NCBI GenBank assembly: GCA_024345305.1
Contig: BRON01000014.1
Location: 248,001-312,000 of the forward strand
Direction of reading: 5' to 3'
Length of the DNA stretch: 64,000 nt
From: Mrakia gelida
Lineage: Eukaryota > Basidiomycota > Tremellomycetes > Cystofilobasidiales > Mrakiaceae
Within the stretch, counting starts at the first letter, position 1; the number at the start of each line of letters is the position of its first letter. Below the pieces are notes generated by a model. It was not told the origin of the DNA and ran no database searches. It saw nothing but the letters and a program-made list of their open reading frames with translations. Position numbers and translations under genes: made by a program. Shown here one piece after another: positions 39,057 to 49,870 of this stretch.

Positions 39057-39553
39057 TCAAACGCTCTTCTTCCTCGCTACCAACGACGCCTCGACTCCCT
39101 TTCTGATCTCGACGGGGAGGCCCTCCAGCAGCGTTTCGGCGACCTCCCTGCTGTACCTCCTCAGTTGACGCTCTGGGTCTGAGACTGCCGAAAGAGGGAG
39201 GGAGGTGTGGGAGAATGAGAGGGAAAGAGGGCAAAAATTCGACGTCATGATCAGCTCAGCCCCGCCTCGACGAGAAGAAGCGGATGGGGAATGATGGAAA
39301 GGATGGGATAGAGCTCACCACTTGGACTGAGAGGTCTAGGTGGAGCTGATCCAGCTGGGAGGGAAGGAGGGTGTCCTGGATCGGTGGGAGGAGTGTCAGG
39401 GAGGATAGCGTTCGAGGTGGTGGAGGGAGGAGGAGGAGCGAGAGGAGGGTCGATGGAGGAGGGAGAGGCGACGACGTTGAGGTTGGAGAGTTGGTTGGAC
39501 AAGCCTGGGGAGGCGTTGGGAGCGTAGGTTGAGGAGGTGGAGTCTTTGGACAT
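39057..39553 (-). CDS. Small uncharacterised protein
   Basis: Two exons (39319-39553 and 39057-39178) give 118 residues in phase. The first exon encodes a Ser/Pro-rich disordered region. The second encodes a compact charged helix, DPERQLRRYSREVAETLLEG then LPVEIRKGVEASLVARKKSV-stop, with heptad-like spacing. I do not recognise the family. The donor is GTGAGC and the acceptor CTCAG. A small adaptor or complex subunit would fit, but this is only an impression. Confidence 0.6.
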
Positions 39554-40615
39554 GTTGGAAGGGATGAGGGAGATGGTGGGTGGAGGATGGAGGGAGCGAA
39601 GAGAGAAGAGAGAAGGCAAGGCAAAAAGGGTTGAGGCTTCGAACGTCATAAGCGTCTGCGTTCGTTCGCGAGCTGTTTGGTTTTCGTCCTTCTTTTTGAT
39701 TAATATGCCTGGAATCCCCATCGTTCTCTTCCTGAGTGATCAAGCGTGTTGGGGTTCGATGATCGCGCTCGTACGAGTGAGCGAGTGATCAAGAAGCGCA
39801 GGTTTTCTTCATCGAGCGAGCGAGCGAGCGAGGGGATTCCGTTCGCACGAGCGGACTGGGGTGAAGGTCGTGCGCGCTGCTCCTCATTAGGGTGACTGCC
39901 ATCTGGATCGAGCGCTCACAGTGCTTGAAAGCGAGATACAGACGCTTTTCCTCTTCCTCGCAGAGTACATAGTCAGTCAAAGAGAGAGATCAAAGTCGCG
40001 CGAAGGACGACCGAAGATCGACAGGCGCGCGTCTTCTCCCTTGACCCAGGAGGGAAAACAAAACAAAACCTGCTTTCTCGCGACTTTTCCCATCCCAGCT
40101 TAGCTCGCAATGCACTCTTCCCGTTCCGTGAAGGTTTTTTACTACCGGAACGCAAACCGAGCCTGTTTGTTTTGGGTTCGATCAGCACTTGAGCTGGTCG
40201 GGACGATCCCTTTGGCTCGCTCCTCTTCTCGCTTTCCCCCTCCTTCCTCTCTTTCCCTTCCCAACCGCGTCCCACCCATCCCATCCCCTTCCCGCTTTTC
40301 CTCTTTTCTGTATCTGTACGTTCTTCCTCGCTCTTAGGGTGACCTCTTAGCGAGTGTGCTGACTCTCGGATGCTGTGTTGTCTCGCAGGTGGAGACGAAC
40401 TCGAGGAAGCGAGCTCTCCTTCTTTCCTTCCCTCCTCCCTCTTGTCCCTCCACCATCGTCGTGAAGACTCGTCTTCCCGCACTGTCAACATCTCGTGAGT
40501 CCTCCTTAACCTCCCATCTCTCTTTTTCATGCAACGATCGTCTTACCCATTCTGTTTTCGTTACTCTCCTTTCCTCCGTCCTCCCCCCTCCTCCCTTGCT
40601 AGCTCGCTTGCCAAC
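39554..40615. promoter_or_regulatory. Divergent promoter and leader region
   Basis: Between the start of the small unknown protein (minus) and the glycosyltransferase-like gene (plus). No coding exon supported. A leader exon with a CGCAG acceptor at about 40389 and a GTGAGT donor at 40495 is likely on the plus strand. Confidence 0.5.
40495..40602 (+). other. 5'-leader intron of the glycosyltransferase-like gene
   Basis: GTGAGT donor at 40495 and TTGCTAG acceptor ending at 40602, 13 bases before the ATG at 40616. No upstream in-frame ATG, so it lies in the untranslated region. Confidence 0.55.
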
Positions 40616-42897
40616 ATGTCGACTCTTCTCCCCTCTACCTCCCCTCGATCCAAATCCTCGTCCTCGTTCGGTCTCCCTCTCCCAGCCCTCTCCCCCTCCC
40701 TCAAATCTGGTCACCGAAGACCTTCTACGGGCTCGTTCTTTGGTTTCCAGAGTTCTTCTTCCTCTTCGAGCTCGTCCTCCGCGACAAAAAGGGTCGGATT
40801 CGTTCTCCTACTGGCCTTCGTCCTCCTCTGCCTCTTCCCGCCAAGACCGCCCTTTCCTCCAAACTTCAAGACAGAATGGAAAAGGGAAGCTGCCTTAGGG
40901 AAGCAGCATCTCGAGAACAAGGGAGCTCTCCGACTGCTCATGATGCGGACGAATCCGTGAGTGCCATCCTTCCCATCGTCGAGCTCGCAAAAGAGGCGCT
41001 TCGCTCCTTCTCTCGTTCAGAACGTTTCACTTCTCCTTATGCTCACTCCTCTTCGGGACTTTCTGCTTTCTCCTTGTCTCCAACAGTAAAAACACCTGCA
41101 TTAACTGTTCGTGTTTCTACTCCCTTCCCTTCCCTGTGTGCTGTTACATAAGCTTCTGCTCCCCTCCTCCCACTGCTCCCGAGAGACGCGTCCGTTCGAA
41201 ACTCAAAACCCTAACCTCTCCTCCCTCCGTCCCTCCCTTCTCCCTTTCACTCCCGCTTCTCTACTCGCCATCGCTCAGCCCAAATCCTCCCCCACCTCCT
41301 CCAACACCACCTCGCCACCTCCACCTACCTCTCCCAACCCCGAACCTACGTCTTCCAACCCTACGTCCTCCCCCCCGGCTCCTCCCCCTTCTCCGTCTTC
41401 TCCTCCAAACTCCCCTCCATCCCCTTCACCGCCTTCCTGCATCACTTCCTCGGCTCTCCCCTCTCCCCTACCTCCAAAGGCATCTCGATGGAGCACTACG
41501 AGCGCATCTGCCCCGAATCCGAACGAGTCGTTCTCGGCCTTCAAACCCCTACCCACACACGTCTCGTCTGGGAGAAGGAGCTCGCTGAGGGGAGGTGGAA
41601 GAAAGGCTCCAAAGAGCTCGTTCCTCTACCTAGTCCTGGGGATAGCGTAGGAGTGGATGAGAGGTTGCTTGTCCTAGGAGGGTTCACGGAGAACTGGAAG
41701 GACGAGAGATGCCTCGAGATCAAGGGTGATCTGGTGGAGTTTTTGCTCGCGAACGGAGGGGACGTGGTTGGGGAGGAGGAGCTTTGGGAGGTGTTGAAGA
41801 ACTCGGAGGGGGTGAAGGGGTGGAAGTGGGGGGAGAGGATTGTTAATGGGGTGAATCAGGCGGTTGGGTCGTTGGTTGGGGGAGGGGGGGTGGTGGTGGG
41901 TGCTGGGACGGGAGCGAGCGTGGGTGTTGCTGGGGTTGTGTTGGGGAAGAAGGGGGGTGCGGCTGGAGCTGTGGTTGAGGAGGCTGGGGGTGTTGGAGGG
42001 GTGGGAGCTGTTGAAAAGCCGGAGGTTTTGGTCGGGTTGCTTGGTGAGTTCCTCGCTTCTCGTCGCGTGTCTCGCTTGCTCGTGCTCGTCTTCTTCTCTC
42101 TCTCTCTCTCGCCGCTGATCTCCTCCCCCCTCCCATACTCAACTTTCCTCTCCCAGCCGTCCACATCCCCCAACTCCTCTCCTCCCAATGCGAAACCTTC
42201 TCCTCCTCCACCTCCAACTTCACCTCCTTCTCCCGCTCCCCCATCCTCTCAGACCGCTTCCCACCCATCTCCTCAGCCCTCTCCCAGCACGGAAGAGAAA
42301 CCATCTACTTTGATCACTGCTCGCCCAGCATCGAACGCGTTCTCGCTCGATCAGGTCGCCTAAGAAGGGAGCATCCTAGGTTGAGAGCCCTTTTCGTTGG
42401 AGGGATGGCGGAGGCGGGGTGGAGGGAGAGGAGTAGATGGAAGGAGGCTTTCGAGAAGGCTGGTGAGTGATCTCCACCATCGTGGTTTGGCCGTGAAGAA
42501 GATACTGAAGGAGGGGAGAATGAACGAACACCGATTGACCTCGTCCTCGTTCTCTCGACGCGTCGAACGAACAGAATCCGAAGGAGGAGGAGGATGGGAG
42601 CACGTCTACTTCGAAGGCGATCTGGGGATCAACTCCTGGGGGATGAAGGAGTTGGGAACGGGGGTGAGCATGGAGTTGATGAGGAGGTCGGAGGTTTTCA
42701 TTGGGAATGGGTGAGTCGTCTCTCTTCTCCCTCCCTCCCTCTCTTCTTTCTCCTCTCTCTTCCCTCCCCTCTCTTCCTCACTAACCACCCCTCCCCCCCC
42801 TCCCTCTTCCCGAACCAGCTTCTCACCCCTCACAGCCAACGTCGTCATGCTCCGTCAACGAGACTCCCATCCGCTTGATACGACCAGGTTCTGGTGA
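40616..42897 (+). CDS. Type II membrane protein, putative O-fucosyltransferase-like glycosyltransferase
   Basis: Six in-phase exons, 548 residues. A Ser-rich cytosolic tail is followed by one membrane anchor at about 60-74 (VGFVLLLAFVLLCLF), then a large lumenal domain, as in Golgi type II enzymes. Landmarks: QPRTYVFQPYVLPPGSSP, IPFTAFLHHFLGSP, EHYERICPESERVVLG, ETIYFDHCSPSIERVLARS, RALFVGGMAEAGWRER, and the C-terminal VYFEGDLGI, GTGVSMELMRRSEVFIGNG and LTANVVMLRQ. The last part resembles the C-terminal nucleotide-sugar site of fungal O-fucosyltransferase-like (GT-B) proteins. This is a family-level impression, so substrate and donor are not asserted. Exon 2 is a 20-nt microexon (41087-41106) with a GTTCGT donor. 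A Gly/Val-rich stretch near 350-375 is low-complexity. Confidence 0.72.
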
Positions 42898-43548
42898 TTC
42901 AACGTTGCGTTCTCGTTGTCGTTCTCGTTCTCGTTCTCGGTTCACGTCTTTCTTTTTGGGTTCTTTGTGCGTGTCTATCTACCATCTCCCTTGTCATCTC
43001 GTTCATGCCGTCTACCTCTAGTCCTTACTCTACTATCTTATCCATCCGAACTCAAACTCACGCCCTCGTCTCCTCCCTCCCTTGGACCTCCCTCGTCTTC
43101 GTCTTCGTTTTCGTTAGCGCCCCTCGTCGAACCATCTTCGTTTTGTGATACTCGCTCTTCTTCGTCGACGTATGTAGTACTAGCCATATCATCTAGCATG
43201 CCATGCCCGATCTCGAACGAGCAAGGAGCATGAAAGAGAGCGAGCGAGACGGCAAGCGACGCGTCGAGAAACGCAAAAGTCCTCTCGACCTTCGAGTCAC
43301 CTCCTGTTTTCTTCGTCTGAGAAAATTTGACCGACTCCATCATGAAGCCTTCTACGTATACAGGTCCCTCAGCCCACACTTCCCCTTGCCATGAGACGGC
43401 TTTTTTCGGATCTCAGCCCCACCTCCCCTCGTCTACCCCGACTCAACTTGAACGAGGAGGATTTTGGTTCGTCCCTCTCTCGTCGTCGGCTTTCTCTCAA
43501 CAACCAACTCCCCGACCCCTCCTTTAACGAACCCTCCTTGCGACGACG
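42898..43548 (+). other. Spacer before the dicarboxylate carrier gene
   Basis: Tandem plus-strand spacer with no supported exon. Contains CGTTCTCGTT-type pyrimidine repeats near 42900-42945 and a GACGCGTC palindrome near 43259. Confidence 0.45.
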
Positions 43549-46037
43549 ATGGTAGACGCGACGAAGAAGCAGAAGACGACGTATCCTTTCTGGTGAGTTG
43601 ACGTCGCCAAGGTTGAGGGAGGGAGGGGGGGAGGAAGCAGGGAGGGCAAGGGCAAAGGAGGGAGCCGGGGAAGAGCGACTTGCGACGAGGAGGGCTGCAA
43701 GCAAAACTAGACGAGTCGAGCTGACTTAAGTTCATTTATTGCTTCCTTGACACTCTCAGGTGTGGTGGTGAGTCCATCTCCCAGCTCCAAACGAGCTGAG
43801 AGGGCGCGAGCGAGCTCAAGGGGAAGGAGGAGAAGGAAGGAACGACTCGAGCTGACCTCTTTGCCCTTCCCTCCTTCCCTCTTTGCACCGACGCGCACGC
43901 CCCGACCGACCGATCTCTTCTTCGCTTTCCGCTACTACAGGTGCAGCAGCAAGCATGGCCTCGGTGTGCACCCATCCTTTAGATCTGTTAAGAGTGTGAG
44001 TCCTGCTCGTCTCGTCTCGTTCTTCTCTTCTCTTCTATCTCTTTTGCATTCGGATTCAAGCGTTCGTTCGTAGCGAATCATTTGTAGCGCCCGTTTCGCT
44101 CGCTGACTCGCCGCCTTTCTTTTTTCGGAAAACGAATCTCTACAGGCGCATGCAGATGTCAGCAGAGAAAGCTGGGATGTTCGTTACTGCTAGGGATACT
44201 CTTCGAGCGGATGGTGAGCCTCCCTTCCTGCCCTTCCTGTCGTCCTCTTCGAAGACGAAGCGTTCGGCGGATTCAGCCGACTCAAAACTCGAGCTCACCT
44301 TCTCTTCGTTTCAGGTCCTCGAGGACTGTACCCAGGTCTTTCAGCTTCGATCCTGAGGCAAATGACTTACTCGGTGACGAGGTTTGGGACGTACGAGTAC
44401 TTGAAGGATGAGATAAAGGCGAGGAGTGAGTCCCTTCTCCTCAACTTCCTTTGCCCTCGCCTCGGTTCTTTGGTTCTGCTCGTGTGACTGACTTGAATCG
44501 CCTTTGGGCGCTTTGGTTCGGGTTAGCTGGAGAGAAGGCTTCGACGTGGCAGATGCTGGGAGCTGCTACTATCGCTGGTATCGCTGGTGGGATTGCTGGG
44601 AACCCTGCTGGTGAGTTTTCGAGGATTGTTGAGCTCGACTTTCCCTTCCTTTCCTCTGGCCTCGAGCAACGGCCCTCGAGAAGAGAAAGGCCTGTAGCTA
44701 ATCACATTCTCTCGTATCTACCTTCCCTTCTCTCCTTCCTTATCATCAACCTCCTCCCAACCGACCAACGCATCCTCACGCGTCGACACTCTCCCTCCCT
44801 CCCCTTCGCCAGACATCATCCTCGTTCGAATGACGGCCGACGCGACGAAACATCTCGACGACCAGCACCGTTATAGGAACTGCTTCGATGGTCTGATACG
44901 GGTTGTGAGGGATGAGGGGCCTCAGCAGTTGTTCCGAGGTTTGGGACCGAATTTGGTGAGCTTCGACTTTCCCTCCTTCCTCATCTTCGACGCGAGTTCG
45001 AGGCGACCTTGGAAGCTGACTCTCGCCTGTTTTCCACTTTTCTCGACCAGGTTCGATCGGTGCTGATGAACGTACGTCCACTCTCATCTCTCCTTTCCTT
45101 CCTTGAATCCTCAACGCTGACCTCGTCTTGCCGCCTCGCGTCTCTTTTCCTCCCTCCCTCTGCTCAGACATCGCAACTCGTCTCGTTCGTTCCTCTCCCT
45201 TTCCTTCTCTCTCCCGATCTCTCACACCCAAGCTCACTCATCGCGTGACCCTTTCTCTCATCAGGTACGACTGGTTCAAAGATCAACTGAAATCCAAAGC
45301 CGGCCTTCGTGAAGGACTCGTTCTTCACGCGTTCGCAAGTCTCGGAGCTGGAACCGTCGCTACGAGTTCGTCCTCGTCCCTTTGCCCTCATCCCTTCTCC
45401 CTCTCGAGCACTAATTCCGACCCACTTCTTCGACCTCGCAGCTATCTGCGCCCCAGCAGATGTCATCCGAAGTAGAGTCATGAGCGCTAATGGTCCTGGA
45501 TCCGTTCGTCCCTCCCTCTTTCTCTTCTCCCTCGACCTCGACACGTCTTGCCGCGCTGACCTCTTTCTCGCGTGTTTGGTTCGGCGATGCAGGGCCCATT
45601 AACGGTACTGAAAGACTCGCTAGCGGCTGAGGGACCTGCTTTCTTGTTCAAGGGATGGACGCCGGCGTGGAGTGAGTTGCTCGTTTCGTTTCCGTTTGAC
45701 GCGTCTTTCGTTCTCGTTCTCGTCGAGCTGACTTCCCCCCCTCTCTTTCTCTTCCGATTTTCAGTTCGTCTGGCGCCTAATACCGTCTTGATGTGAGTCC
45801 TCCTCCCCACCTTCCCTCGGCAAACATCTCTGCGCTTTCGTGAACTGACCTCTCGTCTCCCCCGTCCCTCGCTCGCTTTCCCTCCTTTCGCAGCTTCGTC
45901 TTCCTAGAGGTCAGTCCCTCACCTGCCCTCCTCCCTCTTCCCTCTCTAATCTCTTTGACTGACCATGCCCTCTCCCCTGCCCTCGCTCTCGCTCATCACA
46001 GCAAATCCGCAAAGTCATCGACAAGACGCGTCTTTGA
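43549..46037 (+). CDS. DIC1: Mitochondrial dicarboxylate carrier (DIC1-like)
   Basis: Inner-membrane solute carrier exchanging malate/succinate for phosphate. Fifteen exons, 290 residues (yeast Dic1 is 298), all phases consistent. The three carrier repeats show THPLDLLRVRMQ, NPADIILVRMTAD and APADVIRSRVM. Between them come GLYPGLSASILRQMTYSVTR, LFRGLGPNLVRSVLMNTSQL and AFLFKGWTPAWIRLAPNTVL, which follow the Dic1 pattern (LRQxTY, SQL/V-YD, FxF-E). It ends QIRKVIDKTRL. Exons 2 (8 nt, 43760-43767), 9 (17 nt), 14 (16 nt) and 8 (21 nt) are very small. Three introns use GTTCGT donors. An oxaloacetate or other dicarboxylate carrier is a possible alternative within the same subfamily. Confidence 0.92.
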
Positions 46038-46739
46038 TCACCTTCCCTTTCTCTCGCTCGCTCGCGTCGTCTCCCTCCCCACCGCACACACCGCATCGCC
46101 CACTCACACACTATCGCCTTGCTTGTCATCTCTTTCCCTTGCCCTTTCTCACGTTGTTTTACTGTAGCATCCATCTTCCCGCTTCTTGCTCCCCCTCGTC
46201 GCGTCTTCCTTCTTCTTCTTCTTCTTCTTTCTCTCTTTTGGGTTTCGCATCAGCTCGCTCTCGCTTTCTCTCTCTCCCATTATTATTCATAGACTCTCGC
46301 ACTAGACTCATGCATGCTCTCTTGCTCTTTGATCTCTCTCGTTCGTGGCGTCGTCGGTCGAAGCAAACAGGGTCAGTTACATCAAGAGGTCGGTAGACCA
46401 GGGTTACGAACAGACGAACAGAGGGAGAGAAGAAGAGAGAACGAGAGCTACGTGTTACGCAAGCGGGACGATGGGTGGTAGTAAAGCATGTTGGGGACGA
46501 GGGAAGAGAACTGAGCAAGGACGAGAAGCGTGTGCGGACAATCAAGCAGTTGGAGATGAGACGCGGCGGCGACGAGAAAAGAGGATACGGCTAGACTAGG
46601 CACACGAGGGAGCATGTGACGGAGCGGATGGTGGTACAAGGAGGAGAGGAGACGAGAGAATGAAACGAAACGGAAGTGAACAAACGAAGAGTGAGGAGTC
46701 CGAGACCGCGCGAGGACGACGCGACTTCCCGACCCGTCT
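46038..46739. other. Convergent 3' region
   Basis: Between the stop codons of the carrier gene (plus) and the zinc-finger factor (minus). Contains TTC microsatellite-like sequence near 46208-46230 and no credible gene. Confidence 0.5.
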
Positions 46740-48952
46740 TCAGCAGCCCTCCTGCCCCTCCGCGTACACCAGCCTCATTTGCACCCCCAGTCCCGGCTCC
46801 GATCTCCCAGACTCCCACCAAGATGGACTCCTCCTCTGAACGAGTCCTCCTCCGAGGTAGAGAGGGAAGCTCCCGTCGTCGGCCGCGACGAGTCCGACTT
46901 GATCTCCGAAGCTCCCTCCCGTCGACTCAACGCCGGTTGTGTTCGACGACGAGCATTGAAGCGACGCTTTCCTCCTTTCGAAGAGGGTTTGAGGAGGATG
47001 AGGAGAAGGAGCGAGGTAGGTGGAGGTTTGAGGTTCGACGAGAGAGGTGGGAGGGTGGAAGCAGGTCTCGAAGAAGGTTTCGAGTTCGCGTTCTTGTTGT
47101 TCTTTCTGCTTCCTTTGATACTTGACGAGATCGTGGGTGGTGAGAGGAAGCGGTGACGAGGAGAGGTAGGAGGGCTGGAGGAAAGGCTTCGAAGGGGACG
47201 CTCGTCGAGAGGAGGACGAGGGTGGGAGGTTGAGGGTGGTGGTGGAGATTGGGTGGGAGTAGTGGAGGGTGGAGGAGGGTGGAGAGTATCGATGAAGGGA
47301 CGCTGAGGTTGCTGAGATGGAGGAGGTAGAGAAGAAGGCCTCGTTGGAGGCTCGAGTGGAGATTGTGTGTCCTGATTCCGACGGTGAAGGCATTCCGACG
47401 AGTCCGAACGAGTTCTCGTCGACGCGTTCCTTCGAAGTCGTCCCGTTCTCCTCAAATCCCTCCAACCCGGTCATCTCTCCCCACGACGAGTCCACGACTG
47501 CGGGAAGGTACCCAAAGTCTCCACTGCTCGATGAGGGTTGCTGAGCGTAGGAGGAAGAAAGGAAAGGAGGAGGCGGTTGGGAGCCGAGTGGGTAGGTGAA
47601 GCTGGTCGACGCGACGAACGGTTCGATCCCGCTTGGAGTGCGAGTTGGGAGGAGGGGAGAAGGCGATCCGAAGCCGAACGAGTCCATCGAGGGGAGCTGC
47701 TCCTCCTGGTAGGAAGTAGTGAGGAACTCGTTGGTGGTGAGAGTGAGGGTAGGGAGAGGAGGGACGCCCTCCATCGAGAAGGAGAGGTTTGCCGACGACG
47801 CGTCCGACGAGGAGTCCCACGACGCGAAGGAAGAGGAGGGAGATCCTTGGAGATCGAAGGAGGGAAGGGGATTAGACTCGTCCTCGACAACGGAGGTGAG
47901 ATCGGACGACATGGCGACGTCGGGCGAGTTGGTGACGGTCCCGGGGAGAGGGGAGGAGGACGACGCAACGACGACTTGAGGAGGAGGAGGGGGAGAGATC
48001 GACGACGACGGGCCTGCCGAGTAGTCGTTGGACGATGCTTCCGGATATGGACACTCGATTCCCTTCGACTTGCATCGACCTACAAAGGACGAAGCAAAGT
48101 CAGCCACCGCTCGCGCCACGAACGAGAGGGAAACGAAAGTGCGAGCGCGACAACTCACCACAAACCTCCGTCTCCTCACCATCACATCTCGCCCTCGCCT
48201 TCACACACGATGAACAAGCTCTTCTCCCTTGATCCTCCTCTACAGCCCCAAGAGGTCTCTTCCTCTTCTTCGCGAACTGCTGAGTTCCATGGTTTCGAGT
48301 GATGTGCCGAGAAAGGAGATCACTGAGAGAAAAGACGACGAGAAGAGGTTAGCACCGAAACGAGACTAAATCAAGCGGGAAGCCCAAGACTTACGAGCGT
48401 GGGAAGGCTTCGGGACAGGTTTTACACGCTATAGATAGCGAAAGGAGGAAGGAAAGAGACCGAGGAGGGAGAAGGTCGACTCGGAAGACTCGGGTCCCGG
48501 CTTCCCCTCGACTTCAAGAGCGCAAGACTCACCGTACGGTCGCTCTCCTGTATGAATCCTAGCGTGCCTCGTAACATGCTGAGGTCTAGTGAAAGTTGCT
48601 TCGCACTCTGGGCCTAAGGGAGGAAAGCGCGAGCAGGAAGAGGAAGGCGGAAAGCGGAAGTCGAGGCCGTGAGTTTGAATGAGCGAGCGTTGGGGGCCAG
48701 TGAACAAGGAGGATGGGGAGGTCACAGGGATGGATACGAGAGGTTGGGGAAGGGATGAGAGGGAGGGGTAGGACCGTAGGGGGGAGGAAGACAAGAAGGG
48801 GGGGGGGGGGGGGGGAAGGGAGGGAGGGAAGGTAGGAGGGAAGGTCAGCCTCATCGTTCAGATCACGCTCGCTCGTCTGCTCCCGAGGTTCCCGCCCGCC
48901 TGGTATTGTCGACGAGAGCAGAGAAGCACTAACAAGCGTGGTCTCCAGCCAT
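46740..48952 (-). CDS. Hybrid transcription factor: two C2H2 fingers plus Zn2Cys6 cluster
   Basis: Five exons, 545 residues in phase, starting MAGDHACPEC. C2H2 finger 1: C7, C10, H23, H27 (CEATFTRPQHVTRHARIH). Finger 2: C35, C38, H51, H56 (ACKTCPEAFPRSDLLSRH). A basic linker KKRKRP (63-68) precedes a Zn(II)2Cys6 cluster with C81, C84, C91, C99, C102, C109 (C-x2-C-x6-C-x7-C-x2-C-x6-C). The remaining about 430 residues are disordered, Ser/Pro/Thr-rich, with acidic and aromatic patches that could activate transcription, and a helical segment VKYQRKQKEQQERELETFF. No fungal_trans domain is evident. The small first exon (19 nt) is separated by a 320-nt intron, long for this genome. Targets unknown. 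Confidence 0.88.
48614..48933 (-). other. Long first intron of the zinc-finger factor, with poly-G/C run
   Basis: Donor GTTAGT at 48933, acceptor TTAG at 48614-48615. The joint rebuilds the first zinc-finger Cys (T + GC) and keeps the frame, which supports the intron. It contains a run of more than fifteen G on the plus strand around 48800-48816. Confidence 0.7.
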
Positions 48953-49870
48953 GTCTCAAAGTATTGTAGCGAAGGGCAGGAGGGGAGAAGGAAGCGGAGA
49001 TGAAGGTGAAAGGAAGGGAGAGGGACGAAGAGGTTAGGGAGGAACTTCGAAATGACAGTCGATTGTTTGAACACACTTCTCGCTCGAGGGGGTTTAAAAA
49101 CGAGATATGAAGCCAGCTCGAGCTAGATTGTTGCCCCAGCAGAGGAGGGAGAGGGAAGGAAAGCGCACGAAGAAGGGAGGGAGAGGTCGAGCAACGCGTC
49201 GCTGCTACAGAAGAGAGATGGAGGAGGAGGCAGACGCTTGTTGATACGTCCTTTTGTTCTGGCGATCCGAAGCCAGAGGAGAGATCATCGAGAGGGCAGC
49301 GATATGAGAGCGCATGAAGCGACGCGTCGACTTCTCCTTCAAGGAGGCTTTGAAGGGATATTTTTGTTCCGTTCAGAGTAAGAGGCAGGAATGCTATCCA
49401 CGAAGTCTTCGATGGGAATGCCCAGAAGAGGTTGGTCGGTCGAAAAAGGGAGAAAATGAACGGAGGAGGAGGAGGACAGCGTCGACGACTGCTCACCTCC
49501 CTCTTCTCCTTTCTTCACTCTTCTTCAAGGCCCACCACTTCCTCTACTCCTTCCCAGCAACGTTCCACGACTCTTCCTACATCAGTGTCGTCCTATCTAT
49601 CTCCTTGCATCCCTCTAATACTCACACTTTTAGGCCTTCAGCTTCTCCTCGTCAGATCAATCTCACAGCAGGTCGCGTCACGTCGGCTCTCTCGCTCGCT
49701 CTCTCTCGAGAAAGGTAGACATGTGACCCATAAGATGATGCGAAAGAGAGGAAGACGGGAATACTGCTATAGCGTGTAGATGATATCGTATCGCAACCTC
49801 CTCCCCGGACTCGACCCCGAGCCTGCTAAGCTACAAAGATGCTCGAACGTCAACGTCAACTCGACTCGAC
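48953..49870. other. Tandem minus-strand spacer
   Basis: Promoter of the zinc-finger factor and 3' region of the CK2 gene, both on the minus strand. Plus-strand open frames in 49314-49779 lack splice context or recognisable motifs. One GACGCGTC palindrome near 49321. Confidence 0.45.
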
